A stretch of 30,247 nucleotides of DNA from a virus: IMG/VR virus record IMGVR_UViG_3300036822_000078, positions 1-30,247 of that record, one strand, 5' to 3'. The notes below the pieces were generated by a model. That model ran no database searches. It had not been told where the DNA came from and saw nothing but the letters and a program-made list of their open reading frames with translations. The position numbers and the translations under genes were made by a program. Below are positions 21,243 through 28,637 of this stretch, one piece after another; positions within the stretch are counted from its first letter, which is position 1; each line of letters begins with the position of its first letter.

Positions 21243-21287
21243 GGGATCGGACGTTGGCCGCAACACAAGTCTCCCTCGTCCGATCCC
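21243..21287 (+). repeat. Inverted repeat upstream of the Cys-rich gene
   Basis: GGGATCGGAC (21243-21252) and GTCCGATCCC (21278-21287) are perfect complements separated by 25 bases. The right arm ends eight bases before the ATG at 21295, where an SD would be expected; no SD is visible. May be a transcription end of the PEP-CTERM gene, though no T-run follows, or a translation control hairpin. Confidence 0.5.
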
Positions 21288-21294
21288 GCCTTCT

Positions 21295-21540
21295 ATGATC
21301 GGCGGCAAATATCTCACCGAAGAGACGGCCGAGCAGGGAATCACTTTCCCTGGCCAGGCGCATTTCGCCATTTCTGGCGCCACGCGGGTCTGCCGGGAAT
21401 GTCTGTACTGGAGCCCGCGGCATCAGGACGACACGCGGGCGATTTGCAAGAAGGCGGCGATGCTGACCTATCGTACGCAAACCCAGCGAGTTCCTGGCTA
21501 CGCCACGATCTGCAAGCACTTCGAAGATCGTCCGCATTGA
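21295..21540 (+). CDS. Small four-cysteine protein (81 aa)
   Basis: Not recognised by name. Two close pairs of cysteines, CRECLYWSP and ICKKA..., plus a final ICKHFE, suggest a zinc or iron site. The frame is open further upstream, but that part overlaps the PEP-CTERM gene; the ATG at 21295 is the first plausible start, although no SD precedes it. Start uncertain. Confidence 0.55.
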   Translation: MIGGKYLTEETAEQGITFPGQAHFAISGATRVCRECLYWSPRHQDDTRAICKKAAMLTYRTQTQRVPGYATICKHFEDRPH

Positions 21541-21556
21541 CCGCTTCAAGTGCGTC

Positions 21557-21676
21557 ATGGGCACTTGGACTTACGCCGTGGTTTACAGCCGCGCTTGCGT
21601 GCTTGGTTATTTCAAGTCCCGCGCCAAGGCGCAGGCGTTCGCCAGGGATTACCGTCGGCGAGTGGGGCGGCAATGA
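21557..21676 (+). CDS. Small basic protein (39 aa)
   Basis: Reads MGTWTYAVVYSRACVLGYF then a basic helix KSRAKAQAFARDYRRRVGRQ. The TGA (21674-21676) overlaps the ATG of the next gene as ATGA, the same coupling seen throughout this genome, which is the main evidence that it is real. No SD is obvious. Function unknown. Confidence 0.45.
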   Translation: MGTWTYAVVYSRACVLGYFKSRAKAQAFARDYRRRVGRQ

Positions 21677-21858
21677 AGAGCCGGGGGCGGGAACGGACTG
21701 AGGCGGAGATCGAGGCGCACAAACGGATCGAGGCGGAGATCGAGGCGCGCTGGCGCCGGCCCGCCGATCTGATCGGCCCTGTGGCGCCGCCGGGGTGGCT
21801 GTGGGCGCGCGATCGAGTGAAGCGGCAGCATTTGACGAAACCGAAAGATCCGGAATAA
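21673..21858 (+). CDS. Hypothetical small charged protein (61 aa)
   Basis: Starts at ATG 21673. The N-terminal half carries a tandem peptide repeat: EAEIEAHKRI followed by EAEIEARWRR, which looks like a short duplication at DNA level (21709-21755). The C-terminal half is Pro/Trp-containing. Not recognised; likely coiled coil at the N-terminus. Confidence 0.5.
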   Translation: MKSRGRERTEAEIEAHKRIEAEIEARWRRPADLIGPVAPPGWLWARDRVKRQHLTKPKDPE

Positions 21859-21886
21859 ATCCCGCGCCGGGGGTCTGGGGCCGGGT

Positions 21887-24382
21887 GTGGAACGGATCTT
21901 CGCCAGCTTTAAGGATTCCGGCGGTGCGAACACCGGCGTCTACGATCCCGACGATCCAGAGAGCTATCTTCACTACATTCAGGCGCTAATTGCCGACAGC
22001 CGGGATTACGAAGGCTCGACGCTCGCCGGCGACCGGGATTATGCACAGAAATATTATTACGGCCTTCTGCCGAGTTTAGAGGGCGACGACGACAATCCCT
22101 ATTCCGATACGACGATCGTTCAGGATCCCAACGCGACCTACAACGAGGTTTCCGGCGAGACGCAAGACTCGGTCAACCGATCGAAGTTCGTTTCGACCGA
22201 CGTGCGCGATGCGGTGATGCTGATGCTGCCGAGCCTGATCCGGCTGTTTGGCGCGTCGGAATCCCCGGTCGAGCTTGTGCCGCGCAGCGAGACCGAGAGC
22301 CTGATGGCGAGCCAGGCCACGGCCTATGTCAACTACACCTTCTGGAACGACAACCAGGGGTTCTTGAAGCTCTATGGCGCGTTCAAGGACGCGCTCACCG
22401 TTCGCACCGGCTTCCTCAAATGGTGGACGGACACGCGCAAGGAGTTCCGGCGCAAGACGTTCACCTACATCACCGCGCAACAGATCCAGCAGATCCTGAC
22501 TGAAGACCCGACGGCGAAGCTGATCAAGCTCGGCAATCCATTGCCGCCGCCGCCGCAAATGCAGCCGCCTCCTGGGCCTCCTGGCGTGATTCCCGGATTG
22601 GGCGGATCTCCTCTCGGCGGCGCGCCGCCACCTCCTGGGCCTCCTCCCGCTGGCCCGCCGCCGATGGGCCCGCCAGGACCGCCTCCTGGCGGTGCGGCGC
22701 CGCCTCCAGGACCGCCTCCGGGGGCGATGGGGGCTCCACCCCCAGGCCAGCCTCCAATGCCCCCGCAGGGCCCGCCTCCAGGTCCGCCGATGGGTCAGAT
22801 GCCGCCGATCGCGATCTACGACGAGGTGGTGATCGCCTACGAGGTGAAGAAGCCGCTGATCAAGATCGAGGGCGTGCCGCCGGAAGAGATGCGGCTCGAT
22901 CGCTATGCGCGGTCGTTCCAAGACTCGCGCATCGTCGGCCACGAGCGCGTGGTCCCGGTCGATGAGCTTATCGCGATGGGCTACGAGCGCGAGGACCTTC
23001 TCGACTACGTTCAATCGCAGTCGACGCCGGAATTCACCCAAGAGGCGCAACTGAGAAACCCAGGCCGGATCATGTCGACGCGGGTTGGCGACGGCGTGAA
23101 TTACGGCGAGTTTTACATCAAGGTCGACAAGGACGGCGACGGATTCCCGGAGCTTCGCCGGATCTGCACGCTGGGCGAGAACCACCGGATCGCCAGCGAC
23201 GAGCCGGCGAACCGGATCAAGTTCGCGCTGTTCTCGGTCGATCCGATCTCGCACACGATCGTTGGCGATTCGATTGCTGACTATGTGATGGACATTCAGC
23301 GGATCAAGACGAATTTGACGCGCGCTATGCTTGATTCAGCCGCTGAGTCGATCAATCCCAAGACGGTGATTAACGAGCTTAACGTAAATGTCGACGATGC
23401 CCTGAATGACGAGCTCGGGGCTGTCATTCGCGTCCGCGGTGATCCTTCGTCGGCGGTGATGTACACGTCGACGCCATTTCTCGGCAAGGACATGGCGCCA
23501 GTAGTTGAGCTCCTCAACGACGTGCTCCAGCGGCGTACCGGGCTGAGCGATGCGGCAAAGGGCTTGGATCCGAAAGCCTTGCAATCCTCGACGATGATCG
23601 GCGTCGAGGCGATCATAAACGGGGCTCAAGAGCGAACGGAGCTTGTGGCGCGCGTTTTGGCTGAGACGGGTTTCAAGGATCTCTTCGCAGGCCTCTACAA
23701 TGAGATCGTCGAGAATCCCGCGCAGCAACGGACTCTCAAGGTCAACGGTTCGTGGACCGATTACGACACCTCGACCTTCGACGCCTCGATGAGCGTAGAG
23801 GTCAACCCAACCCTCGGCAAAGGTAGCGACACCGTTCGCTTGATGACACTGCAGCAGATCAAGCAGGATCAGCAGACGATCGTAGCGCAAATGGGCCTCG
23901 CCAATCCGATTTGCGGATTGCCTGAGATGATGAACACCCAGACCGATATGCTGGCGATCGCCAACATCCGAAATCCACAGCGCTACTTCAAGATGCCGGA
24001 TCCGCAGGCGATGCAGCAATTGCTCAGCGCTCCGAAGGAGCCTGACGCGATGACGCTGGCGGCGCAGGCGCAGTACCAGAAGGTCAAGGCCGACGCGGCG
24101 GAAGCGCTGGGCAATCAGCAACTCAAGGAAACGCAGCAGACCCAGCAACACGAGCTCGCGCTGCAGCAGTTGCGCGAGAAGACGCTTTACGACCAGCAAA
24201 AGCTCGACGTCGAGCGCGACAAGATTCACGCTCAGCATGTCTCGACGCTGGGTCAGATGGCGGCGGACATCTTCAAGACCGCGCACGACGGCGCGATCGA
24301 CGTGCATACCCAGCAAATGCAGAACGACAGCGACCAGGCGATCGCCGCGGCGCAGCCTGACGATCAAGGAGGCGGCGCATGA
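21887..24382 (+). CDS. Portal protein with internal Pro/Gly-rich insertion
   Basis: 831 residues. Portal of the podovirus type, which forms the dodecameric ring at the packaging vertex. The N-terminal part (50-215) with VRDAVMLMLPSLIRLF and the central part (310-640) with DKDGDGFPELRRI, YVMDIQRIKTNLTRAMLDSA and LNDVLQRRTGLSDAAKG are typical. Residues about 219-307 are an almost pure Pro/Gly/Met tract, placed between two structured halves of the clip/wing region. The C-terminus (690-800) is a long Gln-rich coiled coil, like the barrel of long portals. GTG start 21887 has only a weak SD. The stop overlaps the next gene as ATGA. Confidence 0.88.
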   Translation: MERIFASFKDSGGANTGVYDPDDPESYLHYIQALIADSRDYEGSTLAGDRDYAQKYYYGLLPSLEGDDDNPYSDTTIVQDPNATYNEVSGETQDSVNRSKFVSTDVRDAVMLMLPSLIRLFGASESPVELVPRSETESLMASQATAYVNYTFWNDNQGFLKLYGAFKDALTVRTGFLKWWTDTRKEFRRKTFTYITAQQIQQILTEDPTAKLIKLGNPLPPPPQMQPPPGPPGVIPGLGGSPLGGAPPPPGPPPAGPPPMGPPGPPPGGAAPPPGPPPGAMGAPPPGQPPMPPQGPPPGPPMGQMPPIAIYDEVVIAYEVKKPLIKIEGVPPEEMRLDRYARSFQDSRIVGHERVVPVDELIAMGYEREDLLDYVQSQSTPEFTQEAQLRNPGRIMSTRVGDGVNYGEFYIKVDKDGDGFPELRRICTLGENHRIASDEPANRIKFALFSVDPISHTIVGDSIADYVMDIQRIKTNLTRAMLDSAAESINPKTVINELNVNVDDALNDELGAVIRVRGDPSSAVMYTSTPFLGKDMAPVVELLNDVLQRRTGLSDAAKGLDPKALQSSTMIGVEAIINGAQERTELVARVLAETGFKDLFAGLYNEIVENPAQQRTLKVNGSWTDYDTSTFDASMSVEVNPTLGKGSDTVRLMTLQQIKQDQQTIVAQMGLANPICGLPEMMNTQTDMLAIANIRNPQRYFKMPDPQAMQQLLSAPKEPDAMTLAAQAQYQKVKADAAEALGNQQLKETQQTQQHELALQQLREKTLYDQQKLDVERDKIHAQHVSTLGQMAADIFKTAHDGAIDVHTQQMQNDSDQAIAAAQPDDQGGGA

Positions 24383-24615
24383 GCGCAGAACGCGAAATGA
24401 CTTTTGGCGAGAAAGCTGTGGGGCTCACCTTCAATCCGAGCGGCGATGAGACGGTGAAAAAGCTCAAGGAGCTCTACGCGGAGATCATCGACATCTGCAA
24501 CGACAGCCGTAGCGGTGACAGTGATCAGAAGAACCGGCTCTGGTCGATCGCCATCACTGAGGCGCAGGGCGCGCAAATGTGGTCGGTCAAAGCGGCGACT
24601 TGGCGGGACGCATGA
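24379..24615 (+). CDS. Acb2/Tad1-type hairpin protein, probable anti-defence
   Basis: 78 residues. GEKAVGLTFNPSG near the N-terminus, a long helix TVKKLKELYAEIIDICNDSR, and a second helix with RLWSIAITEAQGAQMWSVKA resemble the small phage helical-hairpin family that includes Acb2 and related cyclic-nucleotide sponges. Known members bind signalling nucleotides of CBASS or Thoeris and block host defence. Family recall is from sequence pattern, not a search. ATG overlaps the portal stop. Location between portal and scaffold is common for this family in podovirus-like genomes. Confidence 0.6.
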   Translation: MSAEREMTFGEKAVGLTFNPSGDETVKKLKELYAEIIDICNDSRSGDSDQKNRLWSIAITEAQGAQMWSVKAATWRDA

Positions 24616-24884
24616 CCGACGACGTTGCCGAGCCAATCGAGCCGGCCGATTTGGCGGTCAAGCGAGAGCGCAGCGAAGAGGCTGAATCCCTCATCGATCC
24701 GAAGAGCGCGTTCATGCTCGGTGTGCGTGGCGTGCGGCAGCGTTGGTTCCAGCAATTGATGGAAGCAAAGGACAGAGAGACGAAGGACTACATCACCGCC
24801 AAGCTGCAAGTTCTGGATGAGGTGGCGAATTCGCTGAAGAGCTTCGTCATCGATTACAAAATGGCGTTAGGGAAAAAGCGATAA
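24612..24884 (+). CDS. Hypothetical protein between portal and scaffold (90 aa)
   Basis: Start ATG 24612 overlaps the preceding stop as ATGA. Acidic N-terminus (MTDDVAEPIEPADLAVKRE), then two helices (MLGVRGVRQRWFQQLMEAKD and LQVLDEVANSLKSFVIDYKM). Not recognised; position suggests a morphogenesis or accessory role. Confidence 0.65.
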   Translation: MTDDVAEPIEPADLAVKRERSEEAESLIDPKSAFMLGVRGVRQRWFQQLMEAKDRETKDYITAKLQVLDEVANSLKSFVIDYKMALGKKR

Positions 24885-26125
24885 TGGCCGACGGCGTCGA
24901 CTCAGCGGCTGCAGCATTTCAACAGGCGATCGATCCGGCGCAGACCGCGAACGAAGGGCCGCAGCGCGCACCGGCGCCGCGCGACACGAGCGGCCGATTC
25001 ACTCAGACGGCGGAGCGGCCGGAATCTTTGTTCTCGGTTCGCATGGTCGAGGGCGACCCGGAGACGGGCGACACAAGCGACGGCGGCGATAACGTCCGTC
25101 TTCGTCAACGCGAGAGGGAGATAGCAGATGGCCGGTTTGACGAGAGGCAAGACGTTCATACCGAAAGGCAATCCCGCCAAGCGCCCGCCGAAGCTGAAGG
25201 GGAAGGTGGCGAACGATCTCTGGCCGAACCCGGCGAGGAGCGCGGCAGGACCGCCGCCGACGACGGACACGCAAGAGCCGAGGATGAGCAGCAAGGCGTC
25301 GATGCCCAAGCCGCCGGCGATGAAGCGGGTTCCGACGAAGGTTCCGAAGACGCGGACGAAAATGCGCAATATGAAATCACCGTAGACGGCGAGCCACAGA
25401 CCGTCACGCTTGGCGAGCTTCGCGACGGCTACATTCGGACGGCGACGTTTCACAGCCGGCTGAACAAGGTCAATGAGCACAAGCAGGCGATCGAGGCGGA
25501 GAATCAGCGCGTCAGTCAGATGCGCGACCTCTACATCAACGGGCTTCAATATCTCGACGAGGACATCCGCGGGATTACGCCGCAGGAGCCGAATTGGGAC
25601 GAGGAGTACGCCAAGGATCCGCTCTCGGCGCGACGGCGGCAGAAGCAGTATCAGGAGATCTATGAGAAGCTGCATCAGATCCGATCGAATCGGGCCTGGG
25701 CGCTTCAGAACAAGCAGCAAGAGCAAGACCGCGCCAGCGCGCAATATGCGGTCGAGCAATTCACTCAATTTGTCCAAGATCACGCAAAGCAGATCAAGGA
25801 CGAACCATCTCTGCAGCGGGTCATCGGCGGCATGCGGAAGACCGCATTGGCCGAGGGATTCAGCGAGATGGAAGTCGCCGGCGTCTATGACAAGCGCATG
25901 CTGAATGTCTTGTTCAAGGCCTGGCTCTACGACCAAGGGATGGCGGTAAAGCCAGTGGCACAAGCGGCTCTCCCTGGTCCTAACGGCAAGTCATTGGCAC
26001 CTGGATCCGCTAGGCCCCTTTCGGGGAGTGCAGGACGCCGGAACGTCGATGAAGCCCAGCGGCAACTCGCCCGCACAGGAAAAATGGAAGACGCAGAGAC
26101 GTACTTTCATAGGCTTCTCAGATGA
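24884..26125 (+). CDS. Scaffolding protein
   Basis: 413 residues. Assembles the procapsid and leaves before maturation. Named by position directly before the coat gene and by composition: a disordered acidic part (95-165, with runs such as DEGSEDADENAQ), a central coiled coil (195-310, KVNEHKQAIEAENQRVSQMR and following), and a basic C-terminal tail that would contact the coat. YEITVDGEPQTVTLGELRDG (about 163-182) matches a segment frequent in phage scaffolds. ATG 24884 shares one base with the previous TAA. A second open frame with its own SD lies inside it at 25128-25385. Confidence 0.75.
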   Translation: MADGVDSAAAAFQQAIDPAQTANEGPQRAPAPRDTSGRFTQTAERPESLFSVRMVEGDPETGDTSDGGDNVRLRQREREIADGRFDERQDVHTERQSRQAPAEAEGEGGERSLAEPGEERGRTAADDGHARAEDEQQGVDAQAAGDEAGSDEGSEDADENAQYEITVDGEPQTVTLGELRDGYIRTATFHSRLNKVNEHKQAIEAENQRVSQMRDLYINGLQYLDEDIRGITPQEPNWDEEYAKDPLSARRRQKQYQEIYEKLHQIRSNRAWALQNKQQEQDRASAQYAVEQFTQFVQDHAKQIKDEPSLQRVIGGMRKTALAEGFSEMEVAGVYDKRMLNVLFKAWLYDQGMAVKPVAQAALPGPNGKSLAPGSARPLSGSAGRRNVDEAQRQLARTGKMEDAETYFHRLLR

Positions 26126-26141
26126 TCCGGAGTTCTAAACC

Positions 26142-27134
26142 ATGGCAAAAGTCACGAATGCTTTCTCGACCTATATGGCGGTCGGGAATAGGGAAGATTT
26201 AAGCAACGCGATCTACAATATAGACCCATTCGATACTCCAGTTATGTCCGCTATACGCAGACGTAACGTAAAGAATCGGCTGTTCGACTGGCAAACAGAG
26301 TTTCTTCCTCTCGTGAATCCTACGAATGCGCTCGAGGAAGGCTTTCTTCTTACCAACAAGCCGGCGCAACCGACGATCCGCAAGAACAACGTCACGCAAA
26401 TCTCGGAAAGAGATGCGACGGTCACCGGCTCGCAAGAAGAGAGCGATGCGGCGGGCAAAGGGTCCGAGATGGCTCACCAGATGGCGATGGCGAGCAAGGT
26501 CTTGAAATCCGACATCGAAACGATGGCGTGCAGCCGTCAGCAGCGGGTCGACGGCTCCGACGCCGGCGTGGCGCGCGTGACCGAGGGAATCGCTCACTGG
26601 CTCGGCCGCGCCACTGATCGCACCGGCGCGGTCGCCGGCGCCGTCGCGCCTGGCACCGTGACCACGGGTCTGCCGACGACCGGGGGGAGCGCCCCCGGCG
26701 ATGCGGCCTTCCCTGCGCCTGGCACGCCGATCGCATTGACCGAACAAATGTTGGGCGATGCAATGCAAAAGGCTTACACCAATGGGGCGAGCCCGACGCT
26801 TTGGGTGGTGCCGCCGGGGCCCAAGCGCACCGTCTCGACCTTCACCGGCCGCTCGACCACTCAGGTGCTCGTCGGCAAGACGGAAGTCGTGTCGACGGTC
26901 GACGTTTTGGCTACCGATTTTGGTCGCGTCAAATGCATTCCGTCACGCTGGATTCCCCCTGACGTCGGGCTTTTGATCGATCCGGATTACGCCGCGATCG
27001 CGTTTTTCAGAAGCTTTCGCCAGTATCTCATGGCCCGTGTCGGCGATGCAGAAAGTCGCATGATCGTGGTCGAATGGGGCGTGGAGATGCGGAATTCGTT
27101 AGCCCATGTCCTCTTTAACGGGATAACCGCATAA
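26142..27134 (+). CDS. Major capsid protein (SU10/DUF5309-like)
   Basis: 330 residues. HK97-fold coat protein of the type found in phage SU10 and relatives. Diagnostic features: AIYNIDPFDTPVMSAIRRR near the N-terminus, DWQTEFLPLVNPTNALEEG, the long-helix start GKGSEMAHQMAMASKVLKSDIE, and a C-terminal PDYAAIAFFRSFRQYLMAR. A Gly/Thr/Pro-rich loop (about 165-195, with a GTVTTGLPTTGGSAPGD stretch) may be surface exposed. ATG 26142 has GGAG 10 bases upstream. Together with scaffold and portal it fixes the morphogenesis block. Confidence 0.85.
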   Translation: MAKVTNAFSTYMAVGNREDLSNAIYNIDPFDTPVMSAIRRRNVKNRLFDWQTEFLPLVNPTNALEEGFLLTNKPAQPTIRKNNVTQISERDATVTGSQEESDAAGKGSEMAHQMAMASKVLKSDIETMACSRQQRVDGSDAGVARVTEGIAHWLGRATDRTGAVAGAVAPGTVTTGLPTTGGSAPGDAAFPAPGTPIALTEQMLGDAMQKAYTNGASPTLWVVPPGPKRTVSTFTGRSTTQVLVGKTEVVSTVDVLATDFGRVKCIPSRWIPPDVGLLIDPDYAAIAFFRSFRQYLMARVGDAESRMIVVEWGVEMRNSLAHVLFNGITA

Positions 27135-27175
27135 TATCAGGCACTTAGCGCCGCTCAGTGGGGTGTTGAGACGCA

Positions 27176-27301
27176 ATGATGACCGAAGACACTCAGCGCG
27201 ACATCCTCAGAGCGCTGCTTGAGCTCAGAGAGAGGCTCAAGCGGCTCGAGGCGCTGATGACGCAGATCGCCATTGCTCTTGGAGCGGACCCACATGGCTG
27301 A
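27176..27301 (+). CDS. Small coiled-coil protein (41 aa)
   Basis: Starts ATGATG at 27176; the stop is eight bases inside the next gene. The protein is one amphipathic helix with clear heptads (DILRALLELRERLKRLEALM). No clear SD. The overlap and leucine periodicity favour it being real. Function unknown. Confidence 0.5.
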   Translation: MMTEDTQRDILRALLELRERLKRLEALMTQIAIALGADPHG

Positions 27302-27590
27302 GCGTCAGCGGATCTATCGCGATTCCGCCGGGATCCGTCGCGTCCTGCACTGGAACGATGAGGATCCTAACCAGGTCACCGTCGAAACGATTCAGGACGT
27401 CGAGCCAATCCTCGAGAGCGCCGCGGCGCGGCGCGACAACCATGACCCGCGCAAGGATATGTGGGGCGTCGGTATGGTTCCGGTCGCCGTCTATGAGCGT
27501 GCCGTCCTCGAGCAATGGGACGAGGGCGACTGGAAGCGCTTTTGGAACGGCGAGGGGCGGCCGTTCCGCACCGCGCCGGGGTGGGTCTAA
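27294..27590 (+). CDS. Conserved hypothetical phage protein (98 aa)
   Basis: Starts MAERQRIYRDSAGIRRVLHW and ends RPFRTAPGWV, with VGMVPVAVYERAVLEQWDEG in between. I recognise the pattern as a conserved protein encoded after the coat gene in several podovirus-like genomes, without a known role. GGAG lies nine bases upstream of ATG 27294. Possibly a minor head or decoration protein. Confidence 0.7.
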   Translation: MAERQRIYRDSAGIRRVLHWNDEDPNQVTVETIQDVEPILESAAARRDNHDPRKDMWGVGMVPVAVYERAVLEQWDEGDWKRFWNGEGRPFRTAPGWV

Positions 27591-27591
27591 T

Positions 27592-27828
27592 GTGCGCGCG
27601 ATCCTTCTCGCTCTCCTGCTTGCCGGCTGCAGCGCTGACCTCAGACTGGGGCCGGCGTTCCGGCCGCAGCCGCCGATCGTCGTTCCGCCAGGCGACACAG
27701 TGGTGGAGACTCCCGACGAGACGGTTGTCACGCCCACCGCGCCGGTGGCGGAATGCTTTCAGCGCGCGCGGCACTTTTCCGGCTTGGTGCAGCGTCCCTG
27801 CGCCGATGTCGCGCGCGAGACGAGGTGA
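27592..27828 (+). CDS. Pro-rich lipoprotein (78 aa)
   Basis: Start GTG 27592 is one base after the previous stop. MRAILLALLLAGC is a complete lipoprotein signal with lipobox LAGC, lipidated Cys at residue 13. The mature part is Pro/Val/Thr-rich (PPIVVPPGDTVVETPDETVV), then holds two more cysteines in a helical C-terminus. Size and Pro content recall outer-membrane spanin lipoproteins (Rz1-like), but its position among head genes and missing partner leave that open; an outer-membrane phage lipoprotein blocking superinfection is another option. Confidence 0.65.
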   Translation: MRAILLALLLAGCSADLRLGPAFRPQPPIVVPPGDTVVETPDETVVTPTAPVAECFQRARHFSGLVQRPCADVARETR

Positions 27829-27831
27829 GCC

Positions 27832-28011
27832 ATGAGCCCGGTTGGTCTTGTCCTGGTTGTTCTCCTCGTCCTCATCCTGCTCGGCGGCGTCGGCGGGCCG
27901 TACATCGGAGCGCCGTGGTCGACCGGCTACGGTGGCGGTTACTGGGGAGTAGGCGGCATCGGCTTGGTGCTCGTGATCATCCTCATCCTCATTTTGATGG
28001 GGAGGTTCTGA
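27832..28011 (+). CDS. DUF3309-like small membrane protein (59 aa)
   Basis: ATG 27832 with GAGG six bases upstream. Two hydrophobic helices (VLVVLLVLILLGG and IGLVLVIILILILMG) flank a Gly/Tyr/Trp-rich linker with WSTGYGGGYWG. This matches the bacterial DUF3309 family of tiny membrane proteins, common in proteobacteria. It follows the lipoprotein by three bases; both are membrane-directed and may function together. Confidence 0.7.
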   Translation: MSPVGLVLVVLLVLILLGGVGGPYIGAPWSTGYGGGYWGVGGIGLVLVIILILILMGRF

Positions 28012-28637
28012 TCACCGACTTTTCCGATTTCAAAACTCAGATCCTGGAATGGATCAACCGTGAAGACTTCAGCGACACGCTCGTCACTTCGTTCGTTCGT
28101 ATGGCCGAGCGAAAGCTCAACGCCGAGCTCCGCATCAGCCGGATGATTCGGACAGCGACCAACAATGTGACGCTTCGTTGCGGGCCGTTGCCCGACGATT
28201 GGCTCGCGTTCGATTTGGTCTTGATTGCGAGCACGGTTGCGCCAGGCGGATGGACGCCAATCCGTTACAAGGCGCGCGACGAATTTTTTCAGTTGCCAGA
28301 CAAATGGTCGCAGAATTTCTACACGCTCGAGGGGCGCACGATTTTCTTCGGCGGCACGCCCGACGCGATCGAGGGCGTGCCGTTTCAGATCTACTATTTC
28401 GGTGAGGTTCCGGTCTTCGCTGACGACTGCGATTCCTGGGTCTACACCAAATATTCGGATCTCTATCTCTCGGCCGCTTTGATGTACGCGTACATGCATG
28501 CGGTTGGCGAAGAGGCGCAGGCGGCCGGCGCAAAGACGCTGACCGAAGATACGATCAGCAAGCTCAACGACGAATTCCGAATGGCGAGGTCGAGCGGCTC
28601 GAGGCTGACGCGGACGAAGACGCGGAGCTTCGGCTGA
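28011..28637 (+). CDS. Head-tail adaptor protein, non-standard start
   Basis: About 208 residues. The N-terminal pattern ITDFSDFKTQILEWINREDF...FVRMAERKLNAELRI is that of phage adaptor proteins (P22 gp4-like), which bind under the portal. No ATG, GTG or TTG is in frame near this N-terminus. A GGAGG SD (28001-28005) is five bases before ATC 28011 and two before CTG 28008, so an ATC or CTG start is proposed; ATC shares one base with the preceding TGA. Upstream in-frame sequence is the shadow of the DUF3309 gene. A sequencing error or frameshift is an alternative. Confidence 0.75.
   Translation: MTDFSDFKTQILEWINREDFSDTLVTSFVRMAERKLNAELRISRMIRTATNNVTLRCGPLPDDWLAFDLVLIASTVAPGGWTPIRYKARDEFFQLPDKWSQNFYTLEGRTIFFGGTPDAIEGVPFQIYYFGEVPVFADDCDSWVYTKYSDLYLSAALMYAYMHAVGEEAQAAGAKTLTEDTISKLNDEFRMARSSGSRLTRTKTRSFG

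Noticed and set aside
22076-23254. 392-codon open frame on the minus strand
   Set aside because: Opposite the portal gene; Arg/His-rich composition is typical of a shadow of GC-rich coding DNA, with no domain pattern.
23336-24367. 343-codon open frame on the minus strand
   Set aside because: Opposite the Gln-rich end of the portal; Leu/Arg-rich antisense artefact.
24902-25963. 353-codon open frame on the minus strand
   Set aside because: Opposite the scaffold gene. Leu/Val-rich stretches come from the reverse complement of Glu/Gln codons; no start signal.
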